Assembly (NCBI GenBank): GCA_034509755.1
Contig: CM067541.1
Span: forward strand, 15,736,001-15,800,000
DNA: 64,000 nt
Direction of reading: 5' to 3'
DNA from: Anisodus tanguticus
Taxonomy: Eukaryota > Streptophyta > Magnoliopsida > Solanales > Solanaceae
Of this stretch, positions 1-11,969 are shown one piece after another (positions within the stretch are counted from its first letter, which is position 1; every line of letters begins with the position of its first letter). Both the position numbers and the translations under genes were made by a program. The notes beneath the pieces are model-generated. The model had not been told where the DNA came from, did no database searches, and saw only the letters and a program-made list of their open reading frames with translations.

Positions 1-185
1 CAACGTTAGCGTGAAGCACTAGATGAATCAAGGAATAACTAGAAAATTCGATGTGTTGCTAATTTTGACTTCAAACCTGGTACATGAAGATCTCAACAAA
101 GAACTAATCTAGACAATAATCACATCAAAAGTTTTCAAAAAAATAATCACATCAAATAAAGGCATAATTCGAGATTTTTAAAAAT
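1..185. other. Flank of the first copia element, no gene
   Basis: AT-rich sequence with no recognisable coding region or RNA gene. The five bases just before the copia LTR (AAAAT, 181-185) resemble the five bases after the far LTR (ATAAT, 8862-8866) and are probably a decayed target-site duplication. Confidence 0.5.
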
Positions 186-406
186 TGAAAGATATCCGTT
201 ATACACGGTTTGACCGTGTATATCACATGAGTATATTTTGTATATATTTTACCATAATTAGTAGAGTTCTTGTACATGTATAATTATAGTAGTAGTTTTG
301 TATTAGAAAAAGCTTACAGTCTTATATTAGGAAAAGGTAGATTTAATTTCCTTAATTAAATATTGTATATCATGTATATATACATTTTCATTAATGAAAA
401 TAATCA
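186..406 (+). repeat. 5' LTR of copia A
   Basis: This 221-bp repeat begins TGAAAGATATCC and ends AATAATCA. It aligns along its length with 8641-8861, including the shared blocks CGGTTTGACCGTGTATATCA and AATTAAATATTGTATATCA, with scattered substitutions. Confidence 0.85.
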
Positions 407-424
407 AGAGATTATTCTCTTTCA

Positions 425-436
425 TGGTATCAGAAG
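425..436 (+). other. Primer-binding site of copia A
   Basis: TGGTATCAGAAG lies 18 bases past the LTR end. It matches the common plant initiator tRNA-Met primer site (TGGTATCAGAGC) except near its 3' end. It fixes the plus orientation of the element. Confidence 0.7.
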
Positions 437-754
437 TCTAGGACAAATTTTCCTTCGCCAAATCCTCTCTTCCGTCGCCCTTCTTCTCGGATTACCCCAC
501 TGCCTGCTGGCCCAATTATTCGTTCGTCGGTCTAGCCTTTCGGCTAATAGGCCCACTGCCTGGTGGCCAGTCTCGAGATGACCTGACACTATCCCAAGTC
601 CTAGTCCACTTCAATTTAGAGTCAGAGATCAGTTACTCATAGCCAACGGGGTATTTTTAAACCAAAATGATATTTTAATCTCAATTTTAATGTCACTAAA
701 TCACTCCTACCACGTAATCCAGTGTCTGCCATTCATGACTCGAATTGAAAAATG

Positions 755-1206
755 TCCATGGATGATGAATATAATGCTCTTATTGACTATAAGACGTGGG
801 AGTTGGTGCCCCGTCAACCTAGTGTCAATGTTATTCATTCTATGTGAATTTTTACTCATAAGAAAATATTTGTCAATTGTTTTGAGAGGCATAAGGCCCG
901 TCTTGTAGGTGATGGCAAAACTCAACAGGTTGCCGTGGATTGTGGAGATACATTTAGTCCGGTGGTCAAACCGGCAATCATTCGCACTGTTCTCAGTCTG
1001 GCTCTCTCGAAAGCATGGCCCATTCATCAACTGGATGTGAAAAATACTTTCTTACACGGTGATCTCAAAAAGACAGTATACATGCATCAGGCCTTGGGTT
1101 TCAGGGACCCCGATCATCCTAACAATGTCTGTTTGCTGAAGAAATCTTTATATGGGCTTAAACATATTCCTCGGGCTTGGTATAAAAGGTTTGCAGATTA
1201 TATATC
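755..1206 (+). pseudogene. Copia reverse transcriptase, N-terminal part (broken)
   Basis: Translation across frames gives the start of a Ty1/copia reverse transcriptase. There is an ALIDYKTWELVPR-like entry motif, then KARLVGDGKTQQ, FSPVVKPA, the highly conserved QLDVKNTFLHGDL, and SLYGLKHIPRAWYKRFADYI. A stop replaces the usual tryptophan after the entry motif and the frame changes before 935, so no intact protein is made. The reading frame is cut at 1206 by the nested chromovirus and resumes at 7601. If one copy of the presumed target duplication is removed the two halves join in frame, which shows they were one gene. The family is certain; the lineage within copia is not assigned. Confidence 0.85.
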
Positions 1207-3315
1207 TGTCACGACCCAAACCGGAGGGTCATGACGGGCATCCGGACCTTACCTGCCGGGTACCACTTGTCATATAATCAACATCTAACCATAATCAATC
1301 ATGGCCACGAGGACCGTCACCAAATATCCTGCTGACATATGGGAATAATAAACTGGAAAGGTATTGTGTAAACTCTTGCAAGCGGAAGAACCCAACCCAT
1401 GCATATATACATACTAAGGCCGACAAGGCCATACATGACTACTATACACATCACAATTGTCTACAAGCCTCTAAAGAGTACGTAACATCATAGGATCGGG
1501 ACAGGGCCCCGCCATACCTCTATGCATATAAAAAAAAATCATATCACGACTAGACTGCAACTTAGGGGCAAATAGAGTGCTCCAATATCAGCTGAACCAG
1601 CAACATACTAGTGCGGATTGTCACCCTCTTTACCTGAGCCTGCGGGCATGAAACGCATCGTCCCCGATAAAAGGGACGTCAGTACGACTGATGTACCGAG
1701 TATGTCATACATGAAAAATAGCATAATAGAGACCTGAAAGTAACCTGAGACAAAAAACAACCTACCTGTGGAGAATGTCTCTGAGGGTCATAAATATGCA
1801 TAAGTAACATGTCTGTGTAGAATGCCTCTGAGGGCCATAATATGCATAAGTATCATGTCTGTGTAGAATGCCTCTGAGGGCCATAATATGCATAAGTATC
1901 ATGTATGTGTAGAATGCCTTTGAGGGCTATAATATGCCTAAATATCATGCACAATGCGGTCATACACACACATATATACACATTGTGTGTGTGTATAACG
2001 TCGTCTCCCATCATATCATTTCGACCTCTGTGGGCGTAATCATCATCGTGTATATCTATACCAGCTGCAGGTGGTGTGCGTATATAACGATGTATCCCAT
2101 TGTCCCATGTCCCATACATATATAATGCATACATATAGTAGAGTATATAACTCCTTTGAGGTCAAGGTATGTACATAAATATAATGCATGAATGATATGA
2201 TAAATAGACAGTATAATTTCATCGGAGTGATGTAATATCGCTTCACCTCCGATTATCATTATGAATACTAACATATTTTCCATATACCTAAATAAGGATT
2301 TAGAAACATATTTAGACATGATTTAAACATATGAGTGAATAACATGAATATTCTTAACTACTAAGAGTAGAATCATTTATGGGACAATATTACATGTATG
2401 TTTCGTTACATGGAACATGTCAAAAGAAAGAAAGATTTGTCTTAACATACCTTAATTGGTCTTCTTAAGAACCCAATCAATGCAACTCATCTTAGACAAG
2501 ATGAAATCAGCTTGCTCTACTCCGACTTCCATGAATGGGCGACTACAACAACTTGGGCTGCCTTTCACGTTTTCTTCCTACACGCTCTTTTTTTTTCCAC
2601 AAGTAATTTGCTACTGTTATGCGAACACTAGCTCTATATTCTTACTTAGCTTAATTAAGAGTGGTCTTATATAATACCACCTGATCCTTTCTGAAAAGCA
2701 ATGGGTCCCCACATATATAAACGTGAAGGCAGCATAATATTTCCTTTCAAAGAATTCTCAACAAAGTGAAATATAAATGCAACTAAGTTTTTTTTTCCTT
2801 TACACATGGCACCCCACAACACTTACACTAATCAACCATTAAATTTGATAAATACATCAACCATTTTAAATTTGATAAATACACGTCCGACAGTCCGTGA
2901 AGGAGCAACCAATTGATTTCAAAGGTTGATCAATCATTTATCTTTATTCCTATGTTTCCACGTGCATCCACATAAATGACACTTATCCATGCAATTCAAC
3001 TAATACCAATAATTAATCTCTTACTCTTCTACATTATCTCAATAATTAATCAATTATCCATATAATTGATTTGTTGATCTCAATTCACTTAAATCTTGAT
3101 GACTTATAAAACCTTCATATACTCAATGTCATAATTGTGCGATATAGCACTAGTCCATAACCTCTTTGGGGACATACAACTATTATTATTAATCTCCGTC
3201 GTCACACTTATTAAGTTCTAAATTATTTCAGGATCGCATCCTTTTATATATTAAGCTTCTTTATTTGCATACGTCTAGATGCTCAAACAATAGCCTGAAA
3301 GTACGGGATGTTACA
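1207..3315 (-). repeat. 3' LTR of the nested chromovirus
   Basis: On the minus strand the LTR begins TGTAACATCCCG (3315) directly after the purine tract AAGGGGGGAAGAA and ends GGGTTTGGGTCGTGACA (1207), so it is about 2.1 kb. It holds the stretch CCTGCGGGCATGAA near 1639, which recurs at about 62095 in the LTR at the right end of the window. It also carries a minisatellite (1771-1950) and a CA/TA-rich patch (1960-2000). No gene lies in it; short ORFs here are chance. Confidence 0.75.
1771..1950. repeat. Four-copy minisatellite inside the LTR
   Basis: About four copies of a unit of roughly 58 bp containing TAGAATGCCTCTGAGGGCC and ATATGCATAAGTATCATG. The middle two copies are almost identical and the outer ones diverged. 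Confidence 0.8.
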
Positions 3316-3330
3316 TTCTTCCCCCCTTAG
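3316..3330 (-). other. Polypurine tract of the nested chromovirus
   Basis: On the minus strand a run of purines, TAAGGGGGGAAGAA, ends immediately before TGTAACATCCCG. This is the expected plus-strand primer and LTR boundary for a Ty3/gypsy element. Confidence 0.8.
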
Positions 3331-3547
3331 AAGCATTCATCCTCGAATGTTGGGGTGACATATCTACTTCCCGTCACGTAGTCGAAAACACATCCACCGC
3401 TTCACGTGCCATATAAGATAACATTTATTCTTATGTTGTACCTCACATGGTCATCAAGCATTAATGGTAATAGTCTAAAATGAAACTCACCTTACACTTT
3501 TCTTGAAACCTCGGCGTTGGTCTGAAATAGGTAGGGATATTTGTGTT

Positions 3548-5000
3548 TCATCTCTCTTTCGCCTCCCATGTCATTTCTTCTACATTCTTATTCCGCCATA
3601 GAACTTTCACGGAGGCTACTTCTTTAGTCCTCAACTTGCGGACTTGTCGATCTAAGATAGCAATAGGAACCTTTTCGTATGATAGATCCTCTTTAACCTT
3701 CACATCGCCACTCGGTACAATCCGGGAAGGATTCCCTACACACGTTCTCAACATAGAAACATGGAAAACTAGATGAACAACCTCTAACTCCAAAGACAAG
3801 TCCAATTCGTAAGCCACTTAGCCGATTCGTCGAATTATGCGATATGGATTAATGTACCTTTGATTGAGTTTTTCCTCTTTCTTTTTTTTTTCAAATCTCA
3901 TTACACCCTTTATAGGAGAAATCTTCAAGAAGACCCAATTATCCACTTGGAACTCTAAGTCCCGCCGTCGCATATCTAAATACAACTTCTGACGACTCGA
4001 GCGGTTAACAACCGTTCTTGGATATGCTTCACCTTCTCTATGGGTTTGTGTACTAAGTAGGCCCAAATAACTCTGATTCGCCTACCTCGAACCATCCGAT
4101 AAGAGATTTACATTTCCGTCCATACAAAGCTTCATATGGAGCCATTTCGATACTAGCATGATAATTGTTATTGTACGCAAATTCAATAATGGATAAATGA
4201 TCATTCCAACTTCCCATTAAAGTCCAATACACAATCTCGTAGCATGTCCTCTAGCGTTTGAATCATACGTTCGGCCTACCCATTTGTTTGAGGGTGGAAA
4301 GTTGTGCTAAGATTAACTTAAGTGCCCAAACCTTTTTGAAATGATCTCCAAAAATTAGATGTGAATTGCGCACCTCGATCAGATATAATAAAAATAGGCA
4401 TACCATGAACGTACAACTTGCGTAGTCCTCTCTGTGTAGATAGTTTTGATCGTCATGAATTGAGCTGATTTGGTCAATCTATCAACAATCACCCAAATAG
4501 AATAAAACGTATGATAAGGCGAGGTAAACCCGTAATGAAATCCATATTAATCATTTCCCCTTTTATATCGGGATCTCAATGTTCCGAGTCACGCCGTCGG
4601 GCTTTTAGTGCTCTACTTTTACTTGCTGACAATTAAGACACTGAGCTACAAACTTCGTAATGTCCCTCTTCATGTCGTCCCACAAATACATACCTTTGAG
4701 ATAATGATACCTTTAGTAGATCCAGGGTGAATGGAATATCATGTGCAATGGACCTCCGTCATAATCTTATCTCGTAATCCTGCTACCTTAGGAATACACA
4801 AATGGACCTTCCACCTGGGGTCCCTCTCCCACTATACTCGAATGTTGCAGTTTTCTTGTTAGATATCCTTCTCGATATTCCATAAAAATGGGATCTTCAT
4901 CATAATGTACCTTTTTTTCAATATGAGGGATGACCTTGTTGTATTATGAGTCTTAGGGCTATCACTATCTGAATCTTCCAATCTGACTCCCACTTAGCTA
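3548..5000 (-). pseudogene. Ty3/gypsy integrase and C-terminal domain (broken)
   Basis: Reading the minus strand from about 5000 downward gives, over several frames, parts of a chromovirus integrase. There is a zinc-binding region ending in a CSSVS*LSASK-like segment, then MDFITGLPR-like, IWVIVDRLTKSAQFM, STTFHPQTNG*AERMIQTLEDMLR and EFAYNNNYHASIEMAPYEALYGR. The end carries FHVSMLR and the C-terminal segment to 3548, where a chromodomain normally sits. Many stops and frameshifts prevent expression. The 3' end lies about 220 bases from the purine tract, as expected. Reverse transcriptase was not found upstream. Confidence 0.8.
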
Positions 5001-7489
5001 ACTGATACGTTCCTTCAGGTCAACTTCTCTCCTTTGTTCTCACATTAGTCAAGCTATTTGCGGTTAATGATTCTCTTGTCAACTTAGCTTTGTTTACTAA
5101 CTGGTGTGCTTAAAACTCTTATATTTTTAGTATCTCAATCGTGAACACTTTATGGACGATGTTATCGAATGGAAGTGCGCGTATTATCGCAGTTAACTCT
5201 CATTCATGGTCTGAAAGGAATCTTTTTTTTTGTACTTTCTCACTACAATTATAAACTTCCTTGCTTTACTTCTTTTGACACTTGTTCACTCATTTTCTTA
5301 CTTGTCGTACTCTTCTTAGTTCTAAAGTATTATGGTATACATACGCATCTCAAACATTGCTCCTGATTCCAATCCTTAGCGTTACTACCCCTTAAAAGAT
5401 GAGTTGTTAACTTATTCCCTCATTCAATACGTGGAAGATTCTGAAGAATTTGCATTACATGACGTTGGCCTACTATATCCAAAATATGGTCATTATACTT
5501 AGATTCGAATTCCTTCACTTGCCTCATGGCTAAGACTTTCTGTCAATGGTGCTTTGGAAAAATATTTCCTTGATCTTGTTAAGCCGTAAACCCAATACTT
5601 TATCTATCTCGTAGAACCTTTGGTCGGTTCAAAAATGCTCATACACATCTATATTTACCTGAATCATTATCTCTTGACTTATATCTTTAATATCTATTTT
5701 GTATCCATAGGCGTCATTGGCCCCTTTTCACCTATTTAGGTGTTGATCTCGAGCTTTACTCATTGTTACTTCCGTTTACCTACTTTCTGAGAGGTATGAC
5801 TGCATATGTTATGGAACCGATGTTTCGTATGTTTAGATCCAATTCACGATGTTACATGATCCATGACTTGTCAAGATTTCTTGTCTTATCATTATTAGAT
5901 TTCATATCGATCGCGTGCTCATTCGTCTTACCTTTACATTTCCATTTGCAAGTTGCATTGGGGGGTCTCTTTCTCAAAGTATTTCTCATACTCTTTTCCT
6001 GAACATCAGAGAATCGTCACATTTGTCCGAAGAGTTCTTATTGTCCTTCATCTACCATTGGTCCTTACGTTGTTCTGGAGTAATCATACATTTGTAAAAC
6101 CTGCATAACTATAATCTCATTCACCTTTATCCTTGTTGTCATAATTCTTCCTTCTATTCGTCATTAAACGAAAAACATTTTTGCCTTGATACTTGATCAT
6201 ACCATTCCATTCATACTTATTAATTGTTTTCATATTTCGTACCACCATTCTTTGATTGTTCTATATTTCTCGTCCTCAATTGCCCCTAATAAGCTATCGT
6301 TATCCAGAGGTTATTTAGAATTGTAACATGCTGCACAATAAAGCTGAAGACCTCACCAGTCCAATACATGTAGCATGCCTTAGCTTACTAACATTGATTC
6401 ATGTAATTCTCAATAATACGCGGTATAGTCCTTTATGCACGGATGAGAGGCTTATGTCCCCTTCCACTACGTGGATAACTCGATCCTTATATATGACTTG
6501 GGCTCACCATTTTGGGTATGTCACTTTACGTGATCTTCTTAAATTTACTGATGGTCACTCTTCAAACGATTCGATTGTGACAATCCATTATTGTTAATGA
6601 TATCCCGGGACAATTTCCCAATCTATTCTAGGTAAGACTTTACAATTTAGGTCGCACGTACATAGCATATTCCCTCATTCTAATCGGCAAGAGTCACTGT
6701 AAAACGTGTAGATTTTCATAACCTACTAAACCTTCCAACGATGTCTTACGCTTTTAATCTATACAACTCATAATCATCTTATCCTTACCTTTGCGCATCA
6801 AATTATGACACTTCAGAACGTTATGGCCATGGCTGCCACACTAAACCAACCCTCTGTACCTTTGCTGCATAATCGGCATGCGCTCGAACACACCGACTAC
6901 AAGATGGTCAGGGCGGTCTCACTCGACTTTTACAACTTTGACCCTGAGATATTGGCATCCACGACTAATAAACTCCCTGGGTTATGAGATCCCGACCCCT
7001 CAAGGGCCTATCTCTATCAGATGCTCTAGGATAAAGTCGTGCCTGAGAGGCAACCAATCGATTCAATACATGCACCACTCTCCTTACATCCTTATCAGAC
7101 GGAGCCGATGATAAGGACTGATGGTACGGGAGCTTCTCTCAACTCCCCTGGTACTACTAGATTCGTTGATACCTGGGAAAGTAACTTACTCATATCCTCT
7201 GACGGATTTGTCTTAATAGAGAGCATATTACTCGCATTTACACTCAATCCAACCTCAATTTCCCTGCTAACCATAGCCCTATTGGAAAAGGCATTGTTGT
7301 AATCATAAACACGATAAGATTTACAAAGAGAATTCTTACAACTCAGCTTTATAGCATGATTCTAGATCAAGAAGGAAGGTAACCATCATCCTAAATGCCC
7401 TGTAGCCTCATGTCTATAAGTGTGGTGCACAACACACCTATAAACAAGACTCTACTAGACACGGCTTGTAGACTCCCTAGGACAGACAT
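5001..7489 (-). other. Decayed internal region of the nested chromovirus
   Basis: This should hold gag, protease and reverse transcriptase, but I could not recognise YIDD, LDLRSGYHQ or a zinc knuckle in any minus-strand frame. Short plus-strand ORFs here match nothing I know. The region is either very decayed or replaced by unrelated sequence. Confidence 0.5.
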
Positions 7490-7501
7490 GCTCTGATACC
7501 A
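7490..7501 (-). other. Primer-binding site of the nested chromovirus
   Basis: The plus strand reads GCTCTGATACCA, so the minus strand reads TGGTATCAGAGC, a perfect plant tRNA-Met primer site. It is four bases from the LTR end TGTCACGACCC at 7506 and proves minus orientation. Confidence 0.85.
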
Positions 7502-7505
7502 AGTT

Positions 7506-7595
7506 TGTCACGACCCAAATCGGATGGTCATGACTAGTGGTACCCGCCAGGTAAGGTCGAGTGCTCGTCATGACCCTCCGGTTTGGGTCGTGACA
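7506..7595. repeat. Foldback replacing the 5' LTR
   Basis: Ninety bases form a hairpin. The left arm TGTCACGACCCAAATCGG... (7506-7534) pairs with the right arm ending GGTTTGGGTCGTGACA (7567-7595), with a 32-base centre. The right two thirds is an inverted copy of the first 70 bases of the 3' LTR at 1207, so the element as a whole carries inverted rather than direct ends. Confidence 0.75.
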
Positions 7596-8640
7596 CTGTC
7601 GACTATTAGATTTTCTCACAGCATGTCTGTTCATTCTCTATTCATCTATCATCGTGGTACTTCTCTAGCATACATTCTATTATATGTGGATGATATTATA
7701 TTGAGTGCCTCTTCTGATTAACTATGCAAGTCTATCGTGTCTCTTCTCAGTTCAGAACTTGCTATGAAATACTTGGGGCTCTTGAGTTATTTTTTTGGTA
7801 TAGTTGTAACTCGTCATGCATGTGGTCTATTTTTATCCCAGATGAAGTATACGGCTGAGATTATTGAGAGAGCTGGCATGTCATCCTGTAAGTCCTCTCC
7901 TACTCCGGTTGATACCAAACCAAAGTTGAGTGCTAATTCTAGCACACCTTATGAGGATTCCTTCCACTATCGCAGTCTTGCAGGGGCTCTTCAGTATCTT
8001 ACTTTCACAAGGCCCAATATTACTTATGTAGTGCAGCAGGTGTGCTTATTTATGCATGATCGAGGGACGAGCGCACGCATACTCTTAAACGCATTGTGCG
8101 TTACATTCATGGCACTCTTGATTATGGTATGCACTTATATCCATCCTCCGTATCTACTATCGTGTCTTATACAGATGCTGATTGGGGTGAATGTACATAT
8201 ACCAGACGTTCGACATCTGGTTATTGTATGTTTTTTGGTGATAACTTGGTCTCTTGGTCGGCTAAACGCTAGGCTACTTTATCGCGATATAGTGCGGAGG
8301 CGAGTATCGAGGGGTAGCCAATGTGGTATCTGAGTCATGTTGGTTGCGTAATCTCCTATTAGAGCTTCACTTTCCTATTCAGAAAGTTACCTTGGTCTAC
8401 TGCGATAATGTTAGTGCGGTCTATCTCTCTGAGAATCCAATCCAACATCAACGCACTAAACATATTGAGATGGATATTCACTTTGTTCACGAAAAGGTAG
8501 CTCGTGGACAAGTACGTGTCTTGCATGTCCCTTCACGGTACCAAATTGCTGACATCTTTACTAAGGGTCTTCCATTGGTTATGTTTGAAGATTTTAGGGA
8601 CAGTCTCAGCGTACGACAATCTCCCGCTATGACTATGGGG
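7596..8640 (+). pseudogene. Copia reverse transcriptase C-terminal part and RNase H (broken)
   Basis: This continues the gene cut at 1206. The first segment ends LLYVDDIILSASS, with the catalytic YVDD box intact, and is followed by a stop. Next come ELAMKYLGLLSYFFGIVV, AEIIERAGMSSCKSSPTPVDTK and SLAGALQYLTFTRPNITYVVQQV, all standard copia landmarks. After about 8040 the frame breaks repeatedly through the RNase H region. The last frame (8323-8640) has LVYCDNVSAVYLSENPIQHQ, RTKHIEMDIHFVHEKV and PSRYQIADIFTKGLP. The stop codon TGA at 8641 is the start of the 3' LTR. Not functional. Confidence 0.9.
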
Positions 8641-8861
8641 TGAAAGATACTAGTTTTACGCGGTTTGACCGTGTATATCACATGAGTATATTATATATAT
8701 ATTTTACCATAATTAGTAGAGTTCTTATACATGTATAACTATGGTAGTAGTCTTGTATTAGGGAAAGCTTATAGTCTTGTATTATAAAAATGTAGATTTG
8801 ATTCTCTTAATTAAATATTGTATATCACGTATATATATCTTTTCATTAATGAAAATAATCA
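8641..8861 (+). repeat. 3' LTR of copia A
   Basis: This repeats 186-406 over 221 bp, starting TGAAAGATACTAG and ending AATAATCA. A short purine tract (ATGGGG) precedes it. Confidence 0.85.
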
Positions 8862-10531
8862 ATAATACACGAATCCATCTCAAAAATCATTAAGGAAACA
8901 CAATTCCATACAAGAACCAACAAGTATTTAGTAATTCACTCAATACATGGCTATCGAACTTCACAAACTAGCACTAGCTATATCTCGTATTGTCACCAAT
9001 AGAGACCGAAAAGAATGAGAGCAAAATAAATCCAAGAAACAGAATAGTAGGAAGGACAGTCATTATAATGCATTCCAAGGCGGCAATGCGGATTCAGGAT
9101 TTAAAGACTATGGATCGCAATTAATATACGTTTCACAAAAAAAGTCTTTAGATTTACTATTTATGTGATCAACATCTAAATGCATTTGCAAGAAAATAAA
9201 TCTTACTGGATTTCAGATAAGTAGCAATCTTGCAGTTCCAATTAGGTCATATCATTGTGTCAAGAATGAATAAACAACGGGCTGTTCTTTGTTTTGGTTA
9301 AAGGGAGTGTAGGAACAATTACACTTAGTTCTTTTAGCACGGATTCTGAGGAGTCACCAATAGAGTTTGGACAATTGACAAAACCAAATCGACGTTTTCA
9401 ATGATGGGGAGTGAATTTTGTTGTCTCTGTTGTTATTGTCCATTAACTATTTATCGTGTCGATTATGACGGTTTAAACAAGAAGAAGAAACCAAATTTCC
9501 CGCGAACCAGCGAGTCATGCTTCCTCTTAAGTCTCAACCAATCAACTTGGACTTTTCAAAATATTATTTTTTACAGATAGTGTAAATTCAATTAATTTGT
9601 TATATCATGTCATTTACTTTATCTTCTATGTACGTTGATCTGTTTTGTTAACCTGGTGGTATAAAAACTTATATATTATCAATGCACAAAGGTTAAATTC
9701 TCCCCTACTATATACTCCATTCATGCCAAAAAGAATGAATTTTTTTGGAGTGAGAGTATCAAGCTGTCTAATTTACCATAGGAATTCAGACATGATTCTT
9801 TGAATTTTTTCCGTTAAATTTATGTAATTAAAAATTAGATAAATAATACTACTATTATAGACCTCCTTTAAAGTGAAAATTAAACTACCTTGGTTGAATT
9901 TTTATCAACAAACGGTAGTTCCCTGTACTTGCTTGTGGTAACTTATTATATATTGCCTGAAATTTCTTTACTCTTGTATTTATACTTGGTGTAGTATATC
10001 ACTGTACTTATTATTACTTTAGATTTGGTTTCATTTTGATAAATTCACTAGATATATAAAGAAAAATTATTGCACACATTGTTTGCATCTATTGCAACAT
10101 CATATTCTTAAAATACATTATTTCATTTGATTAGTCACACACAAGACCACCAATATGGCGGTGTTATAGTTTTTACCTCCATAGTGTCGACCTCTCATTG
10201 CATTGCTGATATCACTTGCTAGGAAGCACTGACAATACAAACTAGTAAATTTCAATGGAACTTGTCGCTGCTATTTTGTGAAACGAGTGAAGATGTAACG
10301 TTTGGTGAAATTTGTACAAGGCTTGCTAAATTATGTTATCCTTGCTTTGTCAAATCAGTTTTAATATAATACTGTCAACTGTTTACTTCATCAATAGCGT
10401 AAATGATCACTCCTACAATATAATAAGGTTAGACTTGGTCCAATCTACCACGTATTTAGATGTTTCTCTATCACTGCAAGAACTTAGCAGCATCCAGAGC
10501 AACAAACTTCAGAAATCAGTAACAAGAGAAC
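8862..10531. other. Intergenic, no gene seen
   Basis: AT-rich sequence between copia A and the GST pseudogene. I see no coding domain, RNA gene or clear repeat in it. Confidence 0.5.
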
Positions 10532-11307
10532 ATGCAAGAGGAAAACAAGTTAATACTTCTAGGAAACGATAGCCCTTGTTCAAAGAGAGTTGAACTTGCT
10601 CTCAACATCAAAGGCATACCTTGAGTTTGTGAGAGATGTCTTGAGCAACAAGAGTCCCTTACTTCTACAACATAATCCGGTTCACAAAAGGATACCCAAT
10701 GTTGATTCACAACAGTAGAGCTATAGTGGAATCACTTGTCATCATTGAATATATCGATGAAACTTGAAAGCATGAACCTAAACTCTTGCCAGCAGATCCC
10801 CATGAAAGAGCCAGAGTTCGTTTCTGGCTGGTTACATCCAACTGGTGAGATTTCACAATCATTTTAAATCTGTGTCTCAAAGCCATTCCCTTATACAGAT
10901 TTTGTTAAATTGTATTCTCTATATTCTCAGTTGTTTGACAGCATATCCAAGCTCATTGTTTCCAAGGGAGAAACCCAGGAGAAAGCATGTGAGGAACTGT
11001 GGGAGAGACTACAAGTGCTGGAAGAAGGAACGAAGAATAACTTCACAGAAGGGAATCGGAAAATCCATGGGGAAGATCCAGATGTTCTTGATATCATGCT
11101 GGTCGCAACACTATATGCTTCAAGGCTCAAGAAGAGGTCCTTGGCCTGAAGATTTTGGACCCAGAAAAGAGTCCACTCATATATTCCTGGGTGACAACTT
11201 TACTAGGGCAAACTGTAGTGAAAGAAGTTATTCCTCCACATGAAAACTTAGTTTCATTTATCAAGTTCTTTAGGCAAAAGATACCCAACGTGCCAACAAC
11301 CAATTAA
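10532..11307 (+). pseudogene. Tau-class glutathione S-transferase pseudogene
   Basis: Two exons resemble a plant tau GST, a cytosolic enzyme that conjugates glutathione to electrophiles. Exon 1 begins at ATG 10532 and gives LILLGNDSPCSKRVELAL, with the catalytic-type serine in SPCSKR. In other frames it gives NKSPLLLQHNPVHKRIP, HNSRAIVESLVIIEYIDET and LLPADPHERARVRFW, the thioredoxin-like half. A GTGAG...TTCTCAG intron (about 10845-10930) sits at the usual tau-GST position. Exon 2 gives LFDSISKLIVSKG, DVLDIMLVATLYA and, after a frameshift near 11120, EEVLGLKILDPEKSPLIYSW and VKEVIPPHENLVSFIKFF, ending at TAA 11305-11307. Lesions include a 2-base loss after GIP, a shift near 10698, TGA for tryptophan after YIDET, a shift at RFW and one in exon 2. 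Gene identity is firm, function lost. Confidence 0.88.
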
Positions 11308-11969
11308 GCACAGTATTGTAGCCAAATCCCAACTATCACTGTAAACAAAATAGATTAAGTTGCCTGTGACATGTCTACATTCATGGATCTAATGGCATAT
11401 TGTAGAAGAGAAGTTCCGATCCTAGTTATTTGGTTTGGCCATTATAAATTTGAATCAATGCATATCACGAAATCCACATACGGTGCTACTTTCATATTTA
11501 AATACATGCTCCAAAAGATTTCCCCTTCATGCTAAAAGTTTATGCTCCCAAAATCAACAAACAATTTTCAATTCTGGGTTACAAGCAATGTGTATATAGT
11601 GATCATAGTTGCAGCTTCATTAGTAACAAAATAGCAAACATGAGACAGACCCCCATCAATCAAGAATAGACGCAACCACAAACATTATAGACAATCCTCA
11701 CACCTAATTGGTTTTAGTCTAGTCCAATTGCTCTTAGTAATGATTCACTAGCAAGATGAAACCGTTGTGTGATACATTAGGTAAATTATGACTAGACTAA
11801 CAACTCAATTTATATAGAAAGGCAATGGAATTTGAATATAACCAACTAAAGCAAAATGCTCCTCAAATTGTTGTAGAAATCAAGTCTTTTGTAGCACACA
11901 ACTAGTAAACACTTGAATGTCAAAATTTCACCAAAACATAAAATAAAAAGGTTTCTCTAAACTCTCTGC
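11308..11969. other. Between GST pseudogene and eL34, includes the eL34 3' UTR
   Basis: No coding domain is seen. The part nearest 11969 must hold the 3' UTR and poly(A) site of the minus-strand eL34 gene. Confidence 0.5.

Larger units (their letters stand above)
1207..7595 (-). mobile_element. Chromovirus-type Ty3/gypsy element nested in copia A
   Basis: The insertion is bounded by TGTCACGACCC at 1207 and GGGTCGTGACA ending at 7595, with imperfect 5-bp flanks (ATATC 1202-1206, CTGTC 7596-7600). On the minus strand the order is primer site (7490-7501), decayed internal region, integrase with C-terminal domain (about 5000-3548), purine tract (3330-3316) and a 2.1-kb 3' LTR (3315-1207). The 5' LTR is missing. 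In its place is a 90-bp foldback made from the LTR end and its inverted copy. The element is non-functional. It inserted after copia A. Confidence 0.8.
186..8861 (+). mobile_element. Ty1/copia retrotransposon A, decayed and interrupted
   Basis: Two 221-bp direct repeats (186-406 and 8641-8861), each starting TGAAAGATA and ending TAATCA, enclose broken copia pol sequence on the plus strand. A tRNA-Met type primer site follows the left LTR. After removing the nested element at 1207-7595 the internal part is only about 1.85 kb. The gag, protease and integrase regions have therefore been deleted or are unrecognisable, while reverse transcriptase and RNase H remain. Stops and frameshifts make it non-autonomous. 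The imperfect 5-bp flanks (AAAAT/ATAAT) and the diverged LTRs point to an old insertion. Confidence 0.85.
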
